A DNA stretch of 36,643 bases from an uncultured Nocardioidaceae bacterium (GTDB taxonomy: Bacteria > Actinomycetota > Actinomycetes > Propionibacteriales > Nocardioidaceae), in assembly GCA_902805855.1 (NCBI GenBank), contig CADCUJ010000031.1:5909-42551 (forward strand). Reading direction: 5' to 3'. The translations under genes were made by a program, and so were the position numbers. Below are positions 9,401 to 18,038 of this stretch, piece after piece (within the stretch, counting starts at the first letter, position 1; every line of letters begins with the position of its first letter). A model generated the notes under the pieces. It saw nothing but the letters and a program-made list of their open reading frames with translations, ran no database searches and was not told the origin of the DNA.

Positions 9401-9444
9401 GCCAGGTGAAGTGATGCGTCGGAGCAGATGAACGCAGGGTGAAC
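9401..9444 (-). promoter_or_regulatory. PHO box (PhoP operator) upstream of pstS
   Basis: Read on the minus strand, two adjacent 11-bp units, GTTCACCCTGC (9444-9434) and GTTCATCTGCT (9433-9423), match the direct-repeat unit of the Streptomyces PHO box. A degenerate third unit (9422-9412) and a good fourth unit, CTTCACCTGGC (9411-9401), keep the exact 11-bp register. The site ends just upstream of a TAGCGT -10-like hexamer. PhoP activation of pst under phosphate starvation is established for actinobacteria; binding here is inferred from the sequence. Confidence 0.8.
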
Positions 9445-9460
9445 GCTCGCCGCATATCGC

Positions 9461-9484
9461 GCCGCGGTGTTAACCTCCCGCGGC
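9461..9484 (-). terminator. possible terminator after mutT1
   Basis: Inverted repeat GCCGCGG (9461-9467) with CCGCGGC (9478-9484) and a ten-base loop, six bases past the mutT1 stop on the minus strand. There is no clear U-tract. It would insulate pstS from transcription arriving from mutT1/ppk. Confidence 0.4.
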
Positions 9485-9489
9485 CGGGC

Positions 9490-10371
9490 TCAGTGGAACG
9501 CCACCGCGTGCTGCTCCGTGGCGCGCACCTTCCCGCGGCGGTGGTGGGCCACCAGGATCGATCCGGGTTCGAGCTTGGGATCCTCCAGGCCGAGTGCCTC
9601 GAACACCCACGGCAGCACCGGGCGGTGCGTGCACAGCACCGAGGCTTCCTTGGCCGCCAGGAGCACGCCTACCTGCTCCCTCACCGACTCGGAGGTCGCA
9701 TCCTCCTGCGAGAGCGCATCGGTCACCTCGATCTCGGCGTCGACCACGTCGGCGTACGCGGACACCGTCTGCCAGCACCGCCGGCTGCTCGAGCTGAGCA
9801 GCCGTTGCGCACCGAAGGCACTGAGCACCGGGACCAGCTGCTCGGCCTGGAACTCACCAACCCTCGACAGTGGGCGTTTGCGGTCATCGCCCTTCCAGGA
9901 CCGTCGCGGGCGAGCGCGGGCGTGGCGCAGGACGATCAGTGGGTGGGTCTTCTTCCCGACCGCCTCCAGTACGGCGAGGGTCTCGCGGTCGCGGCGGTAG
10001 GTCAGTCGCTGCGCCGCCAGGTCCGCGGGAACCCAGCTGACCGCGTCGATCTCGTGGTTAGGGGAGTACGCCGACACGTCGTCCCCGCCCACGACCCGCC
10101 CCACCCAGTAGTGAGCCTCCTTGGCCTGGGTGCCGCCGGCCACGTGGTAGCGCTGGGTGCCGAGCGGCGGACCGAGCCGGATGTCGAGGCCGGTCTCCTC
10201 GGCCACCTCGCGCACCGCTGCTGCGGTGACGTGCTCGCCCGGGTCGACCTTGCCCTTCGGGAAGGACCAGTCGTCGTACTTGGGCCGGTGCACCAGCAGC
10301 ACCTCGTTGCCCGTCGACGCCTTGCGGCTGACCACGGCACCGGCCGCTGCGATCTCGGCGGCGCCTGGCAT
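9490..10371 (-). CDS. mutT1: MutT1-like Nudix hydrolase fused to histidine phosphatase domain
   Basis: A 293-residue two-domain protein. The N-terminal Nudix domain has a full Nudix box at residues 40-62 (GKVDPGEHVTAAAVREVAEE followed by TGLD). The C-terminal half is a histidine phosphatase (phosphoglycerate-mutase-like/SixA) domain whose catalytic motif is LRHARA with His150, and a later CTHRP. This fusion is the architecture of mycobacterial MutT1, which acts on 8-oxo-(d)GTP/diphosphate and diadenosine polyphosphates to sanitise the nucleotide pool. In mycobacteria mutT1 is next to ppk1, as here (ppk ends 86 bases upstream on the same strand), supporting the assignment. The RHG motif is RHA, a common variant. 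Confidence 0.88.
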   Translation of the reverse strand: MPGAAEIAAAGAVVSRKASTGNEVLLVHRPKYDDWSFPKGKVDPGEHVTAAAVREVAEETGLDIRLGPPLGTQRYHVAGGTQAKEAHYWVGRVVGGDDVSAYSPNHEIDAVSWVPADLAAQRLTYRRDRETLAVLEAVGKKTHPLIVLRHARARPRRSWKGDDRKRPLSRVGEFQAEQLVPVLSAFGAQRLLSSSSRRCWQTVSAYADVVDAEIEVTDALSQEDATSESVREQVGVLLAAKEASVLCTHRPVLPWVFEALGLEDPKLEPGSILVAHHRRGKVRATEQHAVAFH

Positions 10372-10457
10372 GCGGCTAGTCTCACACCAACTCGGGCGAA
10401 GAGAGGGTTAACCCCAGGTGTACAGAAGGGTCGCGGTCGGGCTGCTCGCACTGGCGG

Positions 10458-12596
10458 TCACTGTGCGGTACGACGCCGGCGGCTGGCGGTGATCAGGGTC
10501 TCCTGGAGGTCACGCAGCGGGGTGCCGTCCTGGTCGTGAGCGTGCCGGATCCAGTGGCCGTCGGACTGCAGCGCCCACGTCGCCGTCCCCTCGTCGAACG
10601 CGGCGTCCAGGATGCGGCCGACCTCCTCGACCTGGCGCTCACCCGGCAGCTGGACCAGGGCCTCCACCCGACGGTCGAGGTTGCGGTGCATCAGGTCAGC
10701 AGAGCCGATCCAGGCCTGCGGCTCGCCGGCGTTCTCGAACCAGAAGATCCTGCTGTGCTCCAGGAAGCGGCCCAGCACCGAACGCACTCGGACCGTCTCG
10801 GACAACCCAGGGACCTCGGGCCGGACGGCGCAGATGCTGCGGGTGAGCAGGTCGACCGGCACTCCGGCCCGGGAGGCCAGGTAGAGCTCGTCGACCACCG
10901 ACTCGTCGACGATCGAGTTCGCCTTCACCCTGATCCGCGCCGGCTTCCCCTCCCGGTGGTTGGTCACCTCCGACCGGATCCGCTCGATCAGCCCCTCTCG
11001 CAGTGAGTCAGGGGCGACCAGCAGCCGGTGGTAGTGCAGCTGCCGCGAGAACCCGGACAGGTTGTTGAACAGCAGGGCGACATCCTCGCCGATCTCCGGG
11101 TGCGAGGTGAGCAGGCCGAAGTCCTCGTAGTAGCGCGCGGTCTTCGGGTTGTAGTTGCCGGTCCCGATGTGCGCGTACCGGCGGATCCCCTCCGGCTCGT
11201 CGCGCACGACCAGCGCGAGCTTCGAGTGCGTCTTCAGCCCGATCAGGCCGTAGACGACGTGACAGCCGGCATGCTCGAGCTGCCGTGCCCAGCGAATGTT
11301 GGCGTGCTCGTCGAACCGGGCCTTGATCTCGACGATGACCAGCACCTGCTTGCCCGACTCGGCGGCGTCGATGAGTGCGTCGATGATCGGTGAGTCACCC
11401 GAGGTCCGGTACAGCGTCTGCTTGATCGCGAGCACGTGCGGGTCGGCGGCCGCCTGCTCGATGAACCGCTGCACGGAGGTGGAGAAGGAGTCGTACGGGT
11501 GGTGCAGGAGTACGTCGCGGCGCTGCAGGGCCGAGAACACGTCGACCGGCGACGACGACTCGACCTCGGCGAGGTCGCCGTGCGTGGTCGGGACGAAGGC
11601 CGGGTACTTCAGCTCGGCTCGGTCCAGCTCGACGATCCCGAGCAGCCCGCTGAGGTCGAGGGGTCCGGGAAGGCGCATCACCTCCGCCGCCGACACGCCG
11701 AGCTCGGAGACCAGCAGCTCGAGGATGTGCTCGTCGATCGACTCCTCCACCTCCAGCCGGACGGCGGGACCGAACCGACGCCGCAGCAGCTGGTTCTCCA
11801 GCGCCGCGAGCAGGTTCTCGGCGTCGTCCTCCTCCACCTCGAGGTCCTCGTTGCGGGTCACCCGGAACGTGTGGACGGCGACCACCTGCATGCCCGGGAA
11901 GAGGTGCTTGAGGTGCTCGGCCATCACGTCTTCCATCGGGACGAACCGCTGCTCGCCCACCGGTACGAACCGGGCGAAGATCGGGGGTACCTTGACCCGC
12001 GCGAAGTGCTCCTTGCCGGACTTCGGGTTGCGGGCCAGGACGGCCAGGTTCAGCGACAGGCCGGAGATGTAGGGGAACGGGTGCGCAGGGTCCACCGCCA
12101 GCGGAGTCAGGACCGGGAAGACGCGCTCCTTGAACAGCTTCTTGCACTGCTTCTGCTCCTCCTTGTCCAGGTCGGCCCACCGCAGCAGCTCGATCTCCTC
12201 CTTGGCGAGCGCAGGGACCAGGTCGTCGCGGAAGAGGGCCGCCTGCCGCTGCATCAGCTCACCGGTCGTGCGCAGGATCTGGGAGAGCACCTCGCGCGGC
12301 ATCAGCCCGGCGACGGTCGGTACGGCGACACCGGCGGCGATCCTGCGCTTCAGGCCGGCCACCCGCACCATGAAGAACTCGTCGAGGTTGGAGGCGAAGA
12401 TCGCCAGGAAACGTAGGCGTTCCAGCAGGGGGAGTCTGTCGTCCTCGGCGAGCTCGAGCACCCGGGTGTTGAAGTGCAGCCAGGACAGCTCCCGATCGAG
12501 GAACCGGTCGGGGAACTCCTGGTCGAGGGCGGCGGCACCGTCTTCGCTCAGTTCCGCGGAGGTGCCGGGCGCAGCCTGCTGCTCGCTGGTGGTCAT
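10458..12596 (-). CDS. ppk1: polyphosphate kinase PPK1
   Basis: A 712-residue enzyme that reversibly polymerises ATP gamma-phosphate into polyphosphate. The N-terminal domain opens with [17 protein letters not shown]; the head domain follows. The C-terminal phospholipase-D-like domains contain [20 protein letters not shown], with the autophosphorylated His at about residue 476, and [11 protein letters not shown] with the second essential His at about 637. The start is ATG 12596. A longer frame exists upstream but runs antisense into the neighbouring esterase and is rejected. The first ~30 residues (Gln/Ala/Ser/Asp/Glu-rich) look disordered. A degenerate PHO-box-like sequence lies just upstream, fitting PhoP control as described for Streptomyces ppk. 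Confidence 0.96.
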   Translation of the reverse strand: MTTSEQQAAPGTSAELSEDGAAALDQEFPDRFLDRELSWLHFNTRVLELAEDDRLPLLERLRFLAIFASNLDEFFMVRVAGLKRRIAAGVAVPTVAGLMPREVLSQILRTTGELMQRQAALFRDDLVPALAKEEIELLRWADLDKEEQKQCKKLFKERVFPVLTPLAVDPAHPFPYISGLSLNLAVLARNPKSGKEHFARVKVPPIFARFVPVGEQRFVPMEDVMAEHLKHLFPGMQVVAVHTFRVTRNEDLEVEEDDAENLLAALENQLLRRRFGPAVRLEVEESIDEHILELLVSELGVSAAEVMRLPGPLDLSGLLGIVELDRAELKYPAFVPTTHGDLAEVESSSPVDVFSALQRRDVLLHHPYDSFSTSVQRFIEQAAADPHVLAIKQTLYRTSGDSPIIDALIDAAESGKQVLVIVEIKARFDEHANIRWARQLEHAGCHVVYGLIGLKTHSKLALVVRDEPEGIRRYAHIGTGNYNPKTARYYEDFGLLTSHPEIGEDVALLFNNLSGFSRQLHYHRLLVAPDSLREGLIERIRSEVTNHREGKPARIRVKANSIVDESVVDELYLASRAGVPVDLLTRSICAVRPEVPGLSETVRVRSVLGRFLEHSRIFWFENAGEPQAWIGSADLMHRNLDRRVEALVQLPGERQVEEVGRILDAAFDEGTATWALQSDGHWIRHAHDQDGTPLRDLQETLITASRRRRTAQ

Positions 12597-12604
12597 CTGC
12601 TCAT

Positions 12605-12624
12605 GGTGACACTTGTGGGTGAAC
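12605..12624 (-). promoter_or_regulatory. degenerate PHO-box-like site upstream of ppk1
   Basis: On the minus strand, GTTCACCCACA is followed by a second TCACC 14 bases later, within 28 bases of the ppk1 start. One unit is excellent; the second is out of the 11-bp register, so binding would be weaker than at pstS. The whole divergent ppk1/esterase spacer is only 58 bases, so the site may affect both genes. Confidence 0.4.
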
Positions 12625-12654
12625 GACGGGTTGCGACGAGTAGGTTGTGCTCGC

Positions 12655-13761
12655 ATGCGATCCGTCGAGGCCTGGCTGCTGCGGGCCCTGCTGCGGCTGC
12701 CCACGGCGGTGCAGCGGGCGCTCGCCGGCAGGTCGGTGGTCGTGGACGGCCAGCGGCTCGACGTGGAGATGCAGCTGCTGCTCCGCCTGCGACGGCTGCG
12801 CCGCGAGCCGGCGGTGGAGACCCTGTCCACCCAGGCCGCCCGCAAGGCGATGCGGCGCCAGACGCGGCTGGTCGGTGGGTCGCAGCCCATCGGCACGGTC
12901 TGCGACCTGCTGGTCCCCACACCGGACGGACCGATTCCGGCGCGGCTGTACGTGCCACGCTCCTCGGGCCCCATCTCAACGGGCACGGGCCCCATCTCAA
13001 CGGGCGCGGGCCCCATCTCAACGGGCGCGGGCCCCATCTCAACGGGGGCGGGGGCGCCGCTGCTGTTCTTCGTGCACGGCGGCGCGATGATGTACGGCGA
13101 CCTCGACAGCCACGACCCGGTATGCCGCTTCCTCGCCGAGAATGCCGACGTCCGGGTGCTCTCGGTCGACTACCGGCTCGCGCCGGAGCACCCGTTCCCG
13201 GCCGCTGTCGACGACTGCTGGGCGGCCTACCGATGGGTGACGGGCAACTGCGCGCTGCTCGGCATCGACCCGGACCGGATCGCCGTGGGAGGTGACTCCG
13301 CCGGTGGCTACCTGAGCGCCGTGGTCGCGACGCGTGCCGCCGAGGATGGCCTTCCGGTCAGGCATCAGCTGCTGGTCTATCCGGTGACGGACATGGCCGA
13401 GCGAAGCCGGAGCCGTCGAGTCTTCGGCGAGGGCTTCTACCTCACCACTGCCTTCATGGACCTGGCCGAAGATGCGTACCTTCGCTCCGGACCCGACCGC
13501 CGTGACCCGCGGGTGTCCGTCCGGTTCACCGCGCCCGTACCCGAGGGGCTGGCACCCGCTCACGTCGTCACTGCCGGGTTCGACCCGTTGCGCGACGAGG
13601 GCGAGGCCTACGCGCGGCTGCTTGCCGAGGCAGGAGTCCCCGTGGAGACCACCAGGTACCCGGGCCTGGTCCACGGCTTCTTGAGCATGGTGGGCGTGGG
13701 CCGCAGTGGCCGAACGGCCGCGATGGAGGTCGCCGGCAAGCTCAAGGCAGCGCTCGACTGA
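12655..13761 (+). CDS. HSL-family alpha/beta hydrolase (esterase) with internal heptapeptide repeat
   Basis: A 368-residue carboxylesterase of the hormone-sensitive-lipase family. The oxyanion motif is HGGAMMYGD (residues 141-149), the nucleophile elbow GGDSAGG (Ser215), the acid lies in [12 protein letters not shown] and the catalytic His in LVHGF. The N-terminal ~100 residues form the cap region. Just before the first beta strand of the core, residues 105-132 are four copies of GPISTGA/T, encoded by a 21-bp tandem repeat; ordinary family members have only a short loop here. The start is ATG 12655, divergent from ppk1. A TAGGTT -10-like hexamer at 12641 would give a nearly leaderless mRNA. 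The substrate is unknown. Confidence 0.88.
   Translation: MRSVEAWLLRALLRLPTAVQRALAGRSVVVDGQRLDVEMQLLLRLRRLRREPAVETLSTQAARKAMRRQTRLVGGSQPIGTVCDLLVPTPDGPIPARLYVPRSSGPISTGTGPISTGAGPISTGAGPISTGAGAPLLFFVHGGAMMYGDLDSHDPVCRFLAENADVRVLSVDYRLAPEHPFPAAVDDCWAAYRWVTGNCALLGIDPDRIAVGGDSAGGYLSAVVATRAAEDGLPVRHQLLVYPVTDMAERSRSRRVFGEGFYLTTAFMDLAEDAYLRSGPDRRDPRVSVRFTAPVPEGLAPAHVVTAGFDPLRDEGEAYARLLAEAGVPVETTRYPGLVHGFLSMVGVGRSGRTAAMEVAGKLKAALD
12966..13049 (+). repeat. four tandem copies of a 21-bp coding repeat
   Basis: Four head-to-tail 21-bp units (12966-12986, 12987-13007, 13008-13028, 13029-13049), each beginning GGGCCCCATCTCAACGGG. They differ by only two to three bases, at the unit ends. The period is seven codons, so copy changes preserve the reading frame of the esterase gene. 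This is a candidate variable-number tandem repeat. Confidence 0.95.
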
Positions 13762-13790
13762 CGTCGGCACCGAGCCGCGGCGCGTTGCGG

Positions 13791-14798
13791 CTAGCGCTGG
13801 TACATCACATCGGTGTCCTCGAGCGCGTGGGTGAACCCGAGCCGCTCGTACACTGCGATCGCCGGCGCGTTGTCCGACTCCACGTAGAGGATCACCTCGG
13901 ACACGCCGGTGCCGCGCAGGTGGTGCAGCCCGGCCAGCGTCAACGTCCTGCCCAGCCCGGTCCCCTGGGCGGCAGGCGAGACGCCGACCACGTAGACCTC
14001 GCCGTACGGCGGCTCGCCACCATGCTGCTTCGTCCAGTGGAACCCGACCAGCTCCGCGGGTCCTGAGCCCTGCCGCTCGGCGACCAAGAAGCCGGCCGGG
14101 TCGAACCACGGCTCCTCCATCCGGTGGTCCAGGTCGGCGCGGGTCATCGAACCCTGCTCGGGGTGGTTCGCGAACGCCGCCGCGTTCAGGGCCAAGAAGG
14201 CGTCCTCGTCCTGGCCTGGGCGGAAGGCGCGGACGACGAACTGATCGGGGACGGTGAGCGTCGGAAGGTCATCGGTCATCGAGCGGCGCATCAGCCACAG
14301 ATCCCGCACCCGCTCGAAGCCGAGCGAGGACGCCAGGGCCTGGGCCGCGGGATGGTTCCCGTGGGACCACGCCGACAGCCGGCTCTCCCCGAACGCCGTG
14401 AGCACCGCCTCCGCCAGTGCCCGACCGACCCCGTGTCCGCGGGCGGACGGTGCGACCACCAGGTCCGCTTCTGCGGCGTCGGCCCCGGCGTCCGGTTGTC
14501 CGGAGCCGCTCGGGGCGCCGGGCACCCGGTCCACCAGCGCGAAGCCGCTGATCTGGTCCCCGTCCGGACCCGCCGACCGGGCGCTCCACATGCTGGACCG
14601 GGACAACCCCTCATGGCGCAGCGACAGCAGTGCCTGCTCGTTCAACGGGCTCCGGCCGTCGGCCGAGGCCGCCTCGGCCAGGATCCGGCGAACCGCCTGG
14701 GCAGTCGCCCGACCCTGTGCTGGGTGCTCCCACGAGAAGTCGGCGGGCTCGACCCTGGTCACCGAGGGCTCGGCAGCGCCCGAGGGGTAAGTCGTCAC
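13791..14798 (-). CDS. mshD: mycothiol synthase (tandem GNAT acetyltransferase)
   Basis: A 335-residue protein with two GNAT domains that acetylates Cys-GlcN-Ins with acetyl-CoA, the last step of mycothiol synthesis. The N-terminal GNAT contains VVAPSARGHGVGRALAEAV; the C-terminal, catalytically important GNAT contains NHPEQGSMTRADLDHRMEEP, then FHWTKQHGGE, then VVGVSPAAQGTGLGRTLTLA and a terminal LGF...DVMYQR. These are MshD-specific. GTG 14798 is a tentative start; the open frame continues further upstream but no better ribosome-binding site was found, and an internal GTG about 12 codons downstream is also possible. The gene converges with the esterase. Linkage to glnR and pst genes matches other actinobacteria. 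Confidence 0.92.
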   Translation of the reverse strand: MTTYPSGAAEPSVTRVEPADFSWEHPAQGRATAQAVRRILAEAASADGRSPLNEQALLSLRHEGLSRSSMWSARSAGPDGDQISGFALVDRVPGAPSGSGQPDAGADAAEADLVVAPSARGHGVGRALAEAVLTAFGESRLSAWSHGNHPAAQALASSLGFERVRDLWLMRRSMTDDLPTLTVPDQFVVRAFRPGQDEDAFLALNAAAFANHPEQGSMTRADLDHRMEEPWFDPAGFLVAERQGSGPAELVGFHWTKQHGGEPPYGEVYVVGVSPAAQGTGLGRTLTLAGLHHLRGTGVSEVILYVESDNAPAIAVYERLGFTHALEDTDVMYQR

Positions 14799-14956
14799 CT
14801 GGGCACCATAGAACGTTCGTGTCGGCGACTCCTTTTCGTAGGCTGATGAGCCAGTATGTCCCGGGGCCCGCGCGACCAAGCCGCGTGTTCGCCCCTTGCT
14901 CTCGCCCGAGTCGTCCGGCGAAGCGAGCAACCAACCTGATGAGGAGACCACCGCCC

Positions 14957-16825
14957 ATGACCCGTCTCGGGACCAGGCGCCGCGCGTCAGCGCTCACCGC
15001 CCTGGCTGTCGCCGCCGCCACCTCGGCCGCGATGCTCACCACCACTGCCGCCGGCAGCGCGGCCACGCCGACCCAGACCACTGTCCAGGGCACTGACCAG
15101 CCCGCAGTGACCGAGGTGGCGGACGCGGAGCGCAGCGGTTCCTCCGCGCGCCACCAGAGCCGGAGAGTCAACTGGAGGCTGCTGTCGATCAACGACTTCC
15201 ACGGCCAGCTCGAGCCCAGCACATCGTCCTCGTCGGGCGCCGTCGAGGGCACTCGGGCGGGCGGAGCCGAGTACCTCGCCACGCACCTGCGTCAGCTGCG
15301 TCAGGAGGCTCGCGCCGAAGGCCGCCGTCCCGTCGGAGTCGCGGCCGGTGACCTCATCGGTGCCACCCCCCTGGTCAGCGCGGCGTTCCATGACGAGCCG
15401 ACCATCGAGGCGATGAACCAGATGAGGCTCAAGGTGGCCAGCGTCGGCAACCACGAGTTCGACGAGGGCTGGCGCGAGCTGGTCCGCATGCAGCAGGGCG
15501 GGTGCATCAAGGACGGGCCCGACGGCAAGGAAAACCAGAACTCCTGCCCGGACGGCCGGTTCGAGGGCGCGGACTTCCAGTACCTCGCGGCAAACGTGAT
15601 CCGTGACCGGACCGGGAAGACCATCCTCCCCGCGGTCGAGGTGAAGACCTACAAGGGCGTTCCGGTGGGCTTCATCGGGATGACCCTCGAGGACACCCCG
15701 AACATCGTCACCAAGGCCGGCGTACGCGGCCTGGAGTTCACCGACGAGGCGGACACCGCGAACCGGGTAGCACGCCGGCTGTACGCCCGTGGGGTCAAGT
15801 CGATCGTGGTACTCGTGCACGAGGGCGGATTCCCTTCAGCAGCCGCGTACAACGGCTGCCCGGGCATCTCCGGCCCGATCGTGGAGATCCACGACAACCT
15901 GAGCTCGCGGATCGACATGGTGCTGACCGGGCACACTCACCAGGCCTACAACTGCACGCTCGAGGACCCGGCCGGGGCGCCGAGGCTGGTCACCAGCGCC
16001 GCGAGTCTCGGGCGTGTGGTGACCGAGATCGACTTCACCGTCGACCGGCGCACCGGTGACATCGTCCGAGAGTTCGCACGCGCGAACAACCGGATCGTGA
16101 CCCAGACGGTGGAGAAGGCGCAGGCGCTCACCGAGCTGATCGCGAGGTACAAGGAGCTGGTGGCCCCGATCGAGTCGAAGGTGATCGGCTCGCTGAACGA
16201 GGCCGCGGCGTCCACGTGCGGCGACACCAGCTGTGTGACGAAGACTGCCGACCAGAGCGGGGAGTCACCCCTGGGCAACCTGATCGCCGACGCGCAGAGG
16301 GCCGACGAGTCCCTGCTTGCAGGCGGGCCGGCCCCGGAGGTCGCGTTCATGAACCCCGGCGGCATCCGTGCGGACCTCTTGGCCCAGGAGGACGGAGACG
16401 TCACCTACGGCTCGGCGTTCAGCACCCAGCCGTTCAACAACTACGACGTCGCGATGGACCTGACCGGGACTCAGATCCTGGCGCTGCTCGAGGAGCAGTG
16501 GTCAGGAGTGAACTCCGTGGCCGCACCGAAGATCCTGCAGGTCTCGGGGCTTACCTACACCTACGACTCCTCGCAGCCATCGGGATCTCGCGTCGTGCGG
16601 GACACCGTCGAGGTGAACGGTGAGCCGCTGGAGGAGGGCCGCACGTACCGGGTCACGGCCAACTCGTTCCTCTCCGACGGCGGTGACGGCTTCAGCGTGT
16701 TCGCCGAGGGGACCGACAAGTACTTCGGCGGGCTCGACATCGACGCTCTCGCGGCGTACCTGGCGAAGCCGGAGAACACGCCCTACACCCCGGTGGAGAC
16801 CAACCGCATCACCGTGCAGCCGTGA
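14957..16825 (+). CDS. secreted bifunctional metallophosphatase/5'-nucleotidase
   Basis: A 622-residue exported enzyme that removes phosphate from extracellular nucleotides. Residues 1-36 are a signal peptide (RRR, then an Ala/Leu core). The calcineurin-like N-terminal domain has INDFHGQLEP (metal ligands D80, H82), AAGDLIG, SVGNHEFDEG and LTGHTHQAYNC; the C-terminal 5'-nucleotidase domain has NPGGIRADL and the substrate-ring segment FNNYDVAMDLTG. ATG 14957 is chosen because GAGGAG lies ten bases upstream; an earlier ATG at 14939 has no site. No LPXTG or membrane tail is present, so it is released or loosely bound. It fits the phosphate-scavenging theme of the region, but I found no PHO box in front of it. 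A weak TAGGCT -10 candidate is at 14839. Confidence 0.92.
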   Translation: MTRLGTRRRASALTALAVAAATSAAMLTTTAAGSAATPTQTTVQGTDQPAVTEVADAERSGSSARHQSRRVNWRLLSINDFHGQLEPSTSSSSGAVEGTRAGGAEYLATHLRQLRQEARAEGRRPVGVAAGDLIGATPLVSAAFHDEPTIEAMNQMRLKVASVGNHEFDEGWRELVRMQQGGCIKDGPDGKENQNSCPDGRFEGADFQYLAANVIRDRTGKTILPAVEVKTYKGVPVGFIGMTLEDTPNIVTKAGVRGLEFTDEADTANRVARRLYARGVKSIVVLVHEGGFPSAAAYNGCPGISGPIVEIHDNLSSRIDMVLTGHTHQAYNCTLEDPAGAPRLVTSAASLGRVVTEIDFTVDRRTGDIVREFARANNRIVTQTVEKAQALTELIARYKELVAPIESKVIGSLNEAAASTCGDTSCVTKTADQSGESPLGNLIADAQRADESLLAGGPAPEVAFMNPGGIRADLLAQEDGDVTYGSAFSTQPFNNYDVAMDLTGTQILALLEEQWSGVNSVAAPKILQVSGLTYTYDSSQPSGSRVVRDTVEVNGEPLEEGRTYRVTANSFLSDGGDGFSVFAEGTDKYFGGLDIDALAAYLAKPENTPYTPVETNRITVQP

Positions 16826-16866
16826 GTTAGCCGACTCAGGGGAAACCGACAACTGCACATCGACCA

Positions 16867-16898
16867 CGTGGGCGGCTACGGGAACGTGGCCGCCCACG
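16867..16898. terminator. bidirectional terminator between 5'-nucleotidase and glnR
   Basis: A perfect 10-bp inverted repeat, CGTGGGCGGC (16867-16876) with GCCGCCCACG (16889-16898) and a 12-base loop, in the 80-base gap between two convergent genes. There is no U-tract on either strand, but the position supports shared termination. Confidence 0.6.
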
Positions 16899-16905
16899 GG
16901 TGCGC

Positions 16906-17610
16906 TCAGGTGTCCGCCGGAGAGGCGGCCTTGGCCGGCAGCACGAAGCGGTAGCCCACGTTGCGAACTGTGCCGATCAGTGTCTCGTGCTCCGGGCCGA
17001 GCTTGGCGCGCAAGCGGCGCACGTGCACGTCAACGGTGCGGGTGCCGCCGAAGTAGTCATAACCCCACACCTCCTGCAGCAGCTGGTCGCGGGTGAACAC
17101 CCGCCCCGGGTGCTGGGCGAGGTACTTCAGCAGCTCGAACTCCTTGAAGGTCAGGTCGAGCGGACTGCCTCCGAGCCTGGCGGTGTAGGTCGAGTCGTCC
17201 ACCACGATCTCGCCGGACCGGATCAGGTGCGCGTCGGGATCCTCGCGGTCGCGCGCCGACGCGAGACGGCCCAGCGCCAGCCGGAGCCGGGCATCGAGCT
17301 CAGCCGGACCCGCGGTGCACAGCACTACGTCGTCGACCCCCCAGTCGGCGCTCACCACGGAGAGCCCGCCTTCGGTCATCACCAGCAGCAGCGGCACGTC
17401 CAGCCCCGTGGTGCGGATCAGCCGGCACAGGTCGCGGGCATGGGCGAGGTCGTGACGGCCGTCGACGAGCAGGAGGTCGCAGTGCGGCGCGTCGAGCAGC
17501 GCGCTGCCCTCTGCCGGGACGATCCGGACCTGGTGCGGCAGCAGGCCGAGCGCAGGCAGCACCTCCGCCGACGGCTGGAGTGCGCTCGTCAGCAGCAGCA
17601 GGGTGCCCAT
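16906..17610 (-). CDS. glnR: orphan OmpR-type nitrogen regulator GlnR
   Basis: A 234-residue regulator with an N-terminal receiver-like domain and a C-terminal winged helix. The opening [20 protein letters not shown] and the mid-domain [20 protein letters not shown] are diagnostic of GlnR rather than of ordinary response regulators. Asp50 (LLLVDGRHD) is the conserved receiver Asp, which in characterised GlnR acts structurally rather than by kinase phosphorylation. The DNA-binding domain (about 135-228) contains [40 protein letters not shown] and a terminal VRNVGYRF. No histidine kinase gene is adjacent, as expected. It controls glnA, amtB and nitrogen assimilation genes elsewhere in actinobacteria. 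It is divergent from the MoaD-like gene. Confidence 0.93.
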   Translation of the reverse strand: MGTLLLLTSALQPSAEVLPALGLLPHQVRIVPAEGSALLDAPHCDLLLVDGRHDLAHARDLCRLIRTTGLDVPLLLVMTEGGLSVVSADWGVDDVVLCTAGPAELDARLRLALGRLASARDREDPDAHLIRSGEIVVDDSTYTARLGGSPLDLTFKEFELLKYLAQHPGRVFTRDQLLQEVWGYDYFGGTRTVDVHVRRLRAKLGPEHETLIGTVRNVGYRFVLPAKAASPADT

Positions 17611-17627
17611 GCGGCAGGATACCCAAC

Positions 17628-17927
17628 GTGCAGGAGGTTCCAGCGAGCTCTCAGGGCGTGGTCACCGTGCGCTACTGGGCGGCCGCGCGCGCGGCCGCCG
17701 GGACCGACCAGGACCTGTTCCCCCTCTCCTCGGACACCACTGTGGCCGCTGTGCTCGACCTCGCGCTGGCCAGGCACGTCGACCGTCCCCGCTGGCGACA
17801 GGTGCTCGGAGTCTGCTCGCTGCTCGTCGGGGACCGGCCGGTCGGCGCAAGGGATCGGCACCATGTCACCGTCCGGCCGGGCGACACCGTGGAGATCCTG
17901 CCGCCGTTCGCCGGTGGCGGCACCTGA
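17628..17927 (+). CDS. MoaD/ThiS-like small sulfur-carrier protein with extended C-terminus
   Basis: A beta-grasp sulfur-carrier-like protein of up to 99 residues. From the likely internal start (GTG 17658) it reads [15 protein letters not shown], the usual MoaD opening. An AGGAGG lies at 17632-17637 but no start sits at ideal spacing, so the start is uncertain (17628 or 17658). The end reads [14 protein letters not shown]. Functional MoaD/ThiS carriers end in a bare Gly-Gly that is adenylated and thiocarboxylated; here one more Gly and a Thr follow. Either a protease trims the tail, or the protein does not act as a standard carrier. It lies divergent from glnR and 684 bases ahead of the sulfurtransferase gene, a conserved neighbourhood in actinobacteria. 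Confidence 0.8.
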   Translation: MQEVPASSQGVVTVRYWAAARAAAGTDQDLFPLSSDTTVAAVLDLALARHVDRPRWRQVLGVCSLLVGDRPVGARDRHHVTVRPGDTVEILPPFAGGGT

Positions 17928-18038
17928 GTCCAGTCCCTTCCTGCGGCGGGCCTGCGAGCACCCACCGCGTCGTCTAGACCGGCGGCGTCTGCGCTACGGG
18001 TCGGCGTAACCGGCGAGCTTCTCGCACGTTGTATGGTC

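Noticed and set aside
12597-13037. Long upstream extension of ppk1 to 859 residues
   Set aside because: The added part contains a translated antisense copy of the esterase 21-bp repeats and no PPK sequence. ATG 12596 matches the family start.
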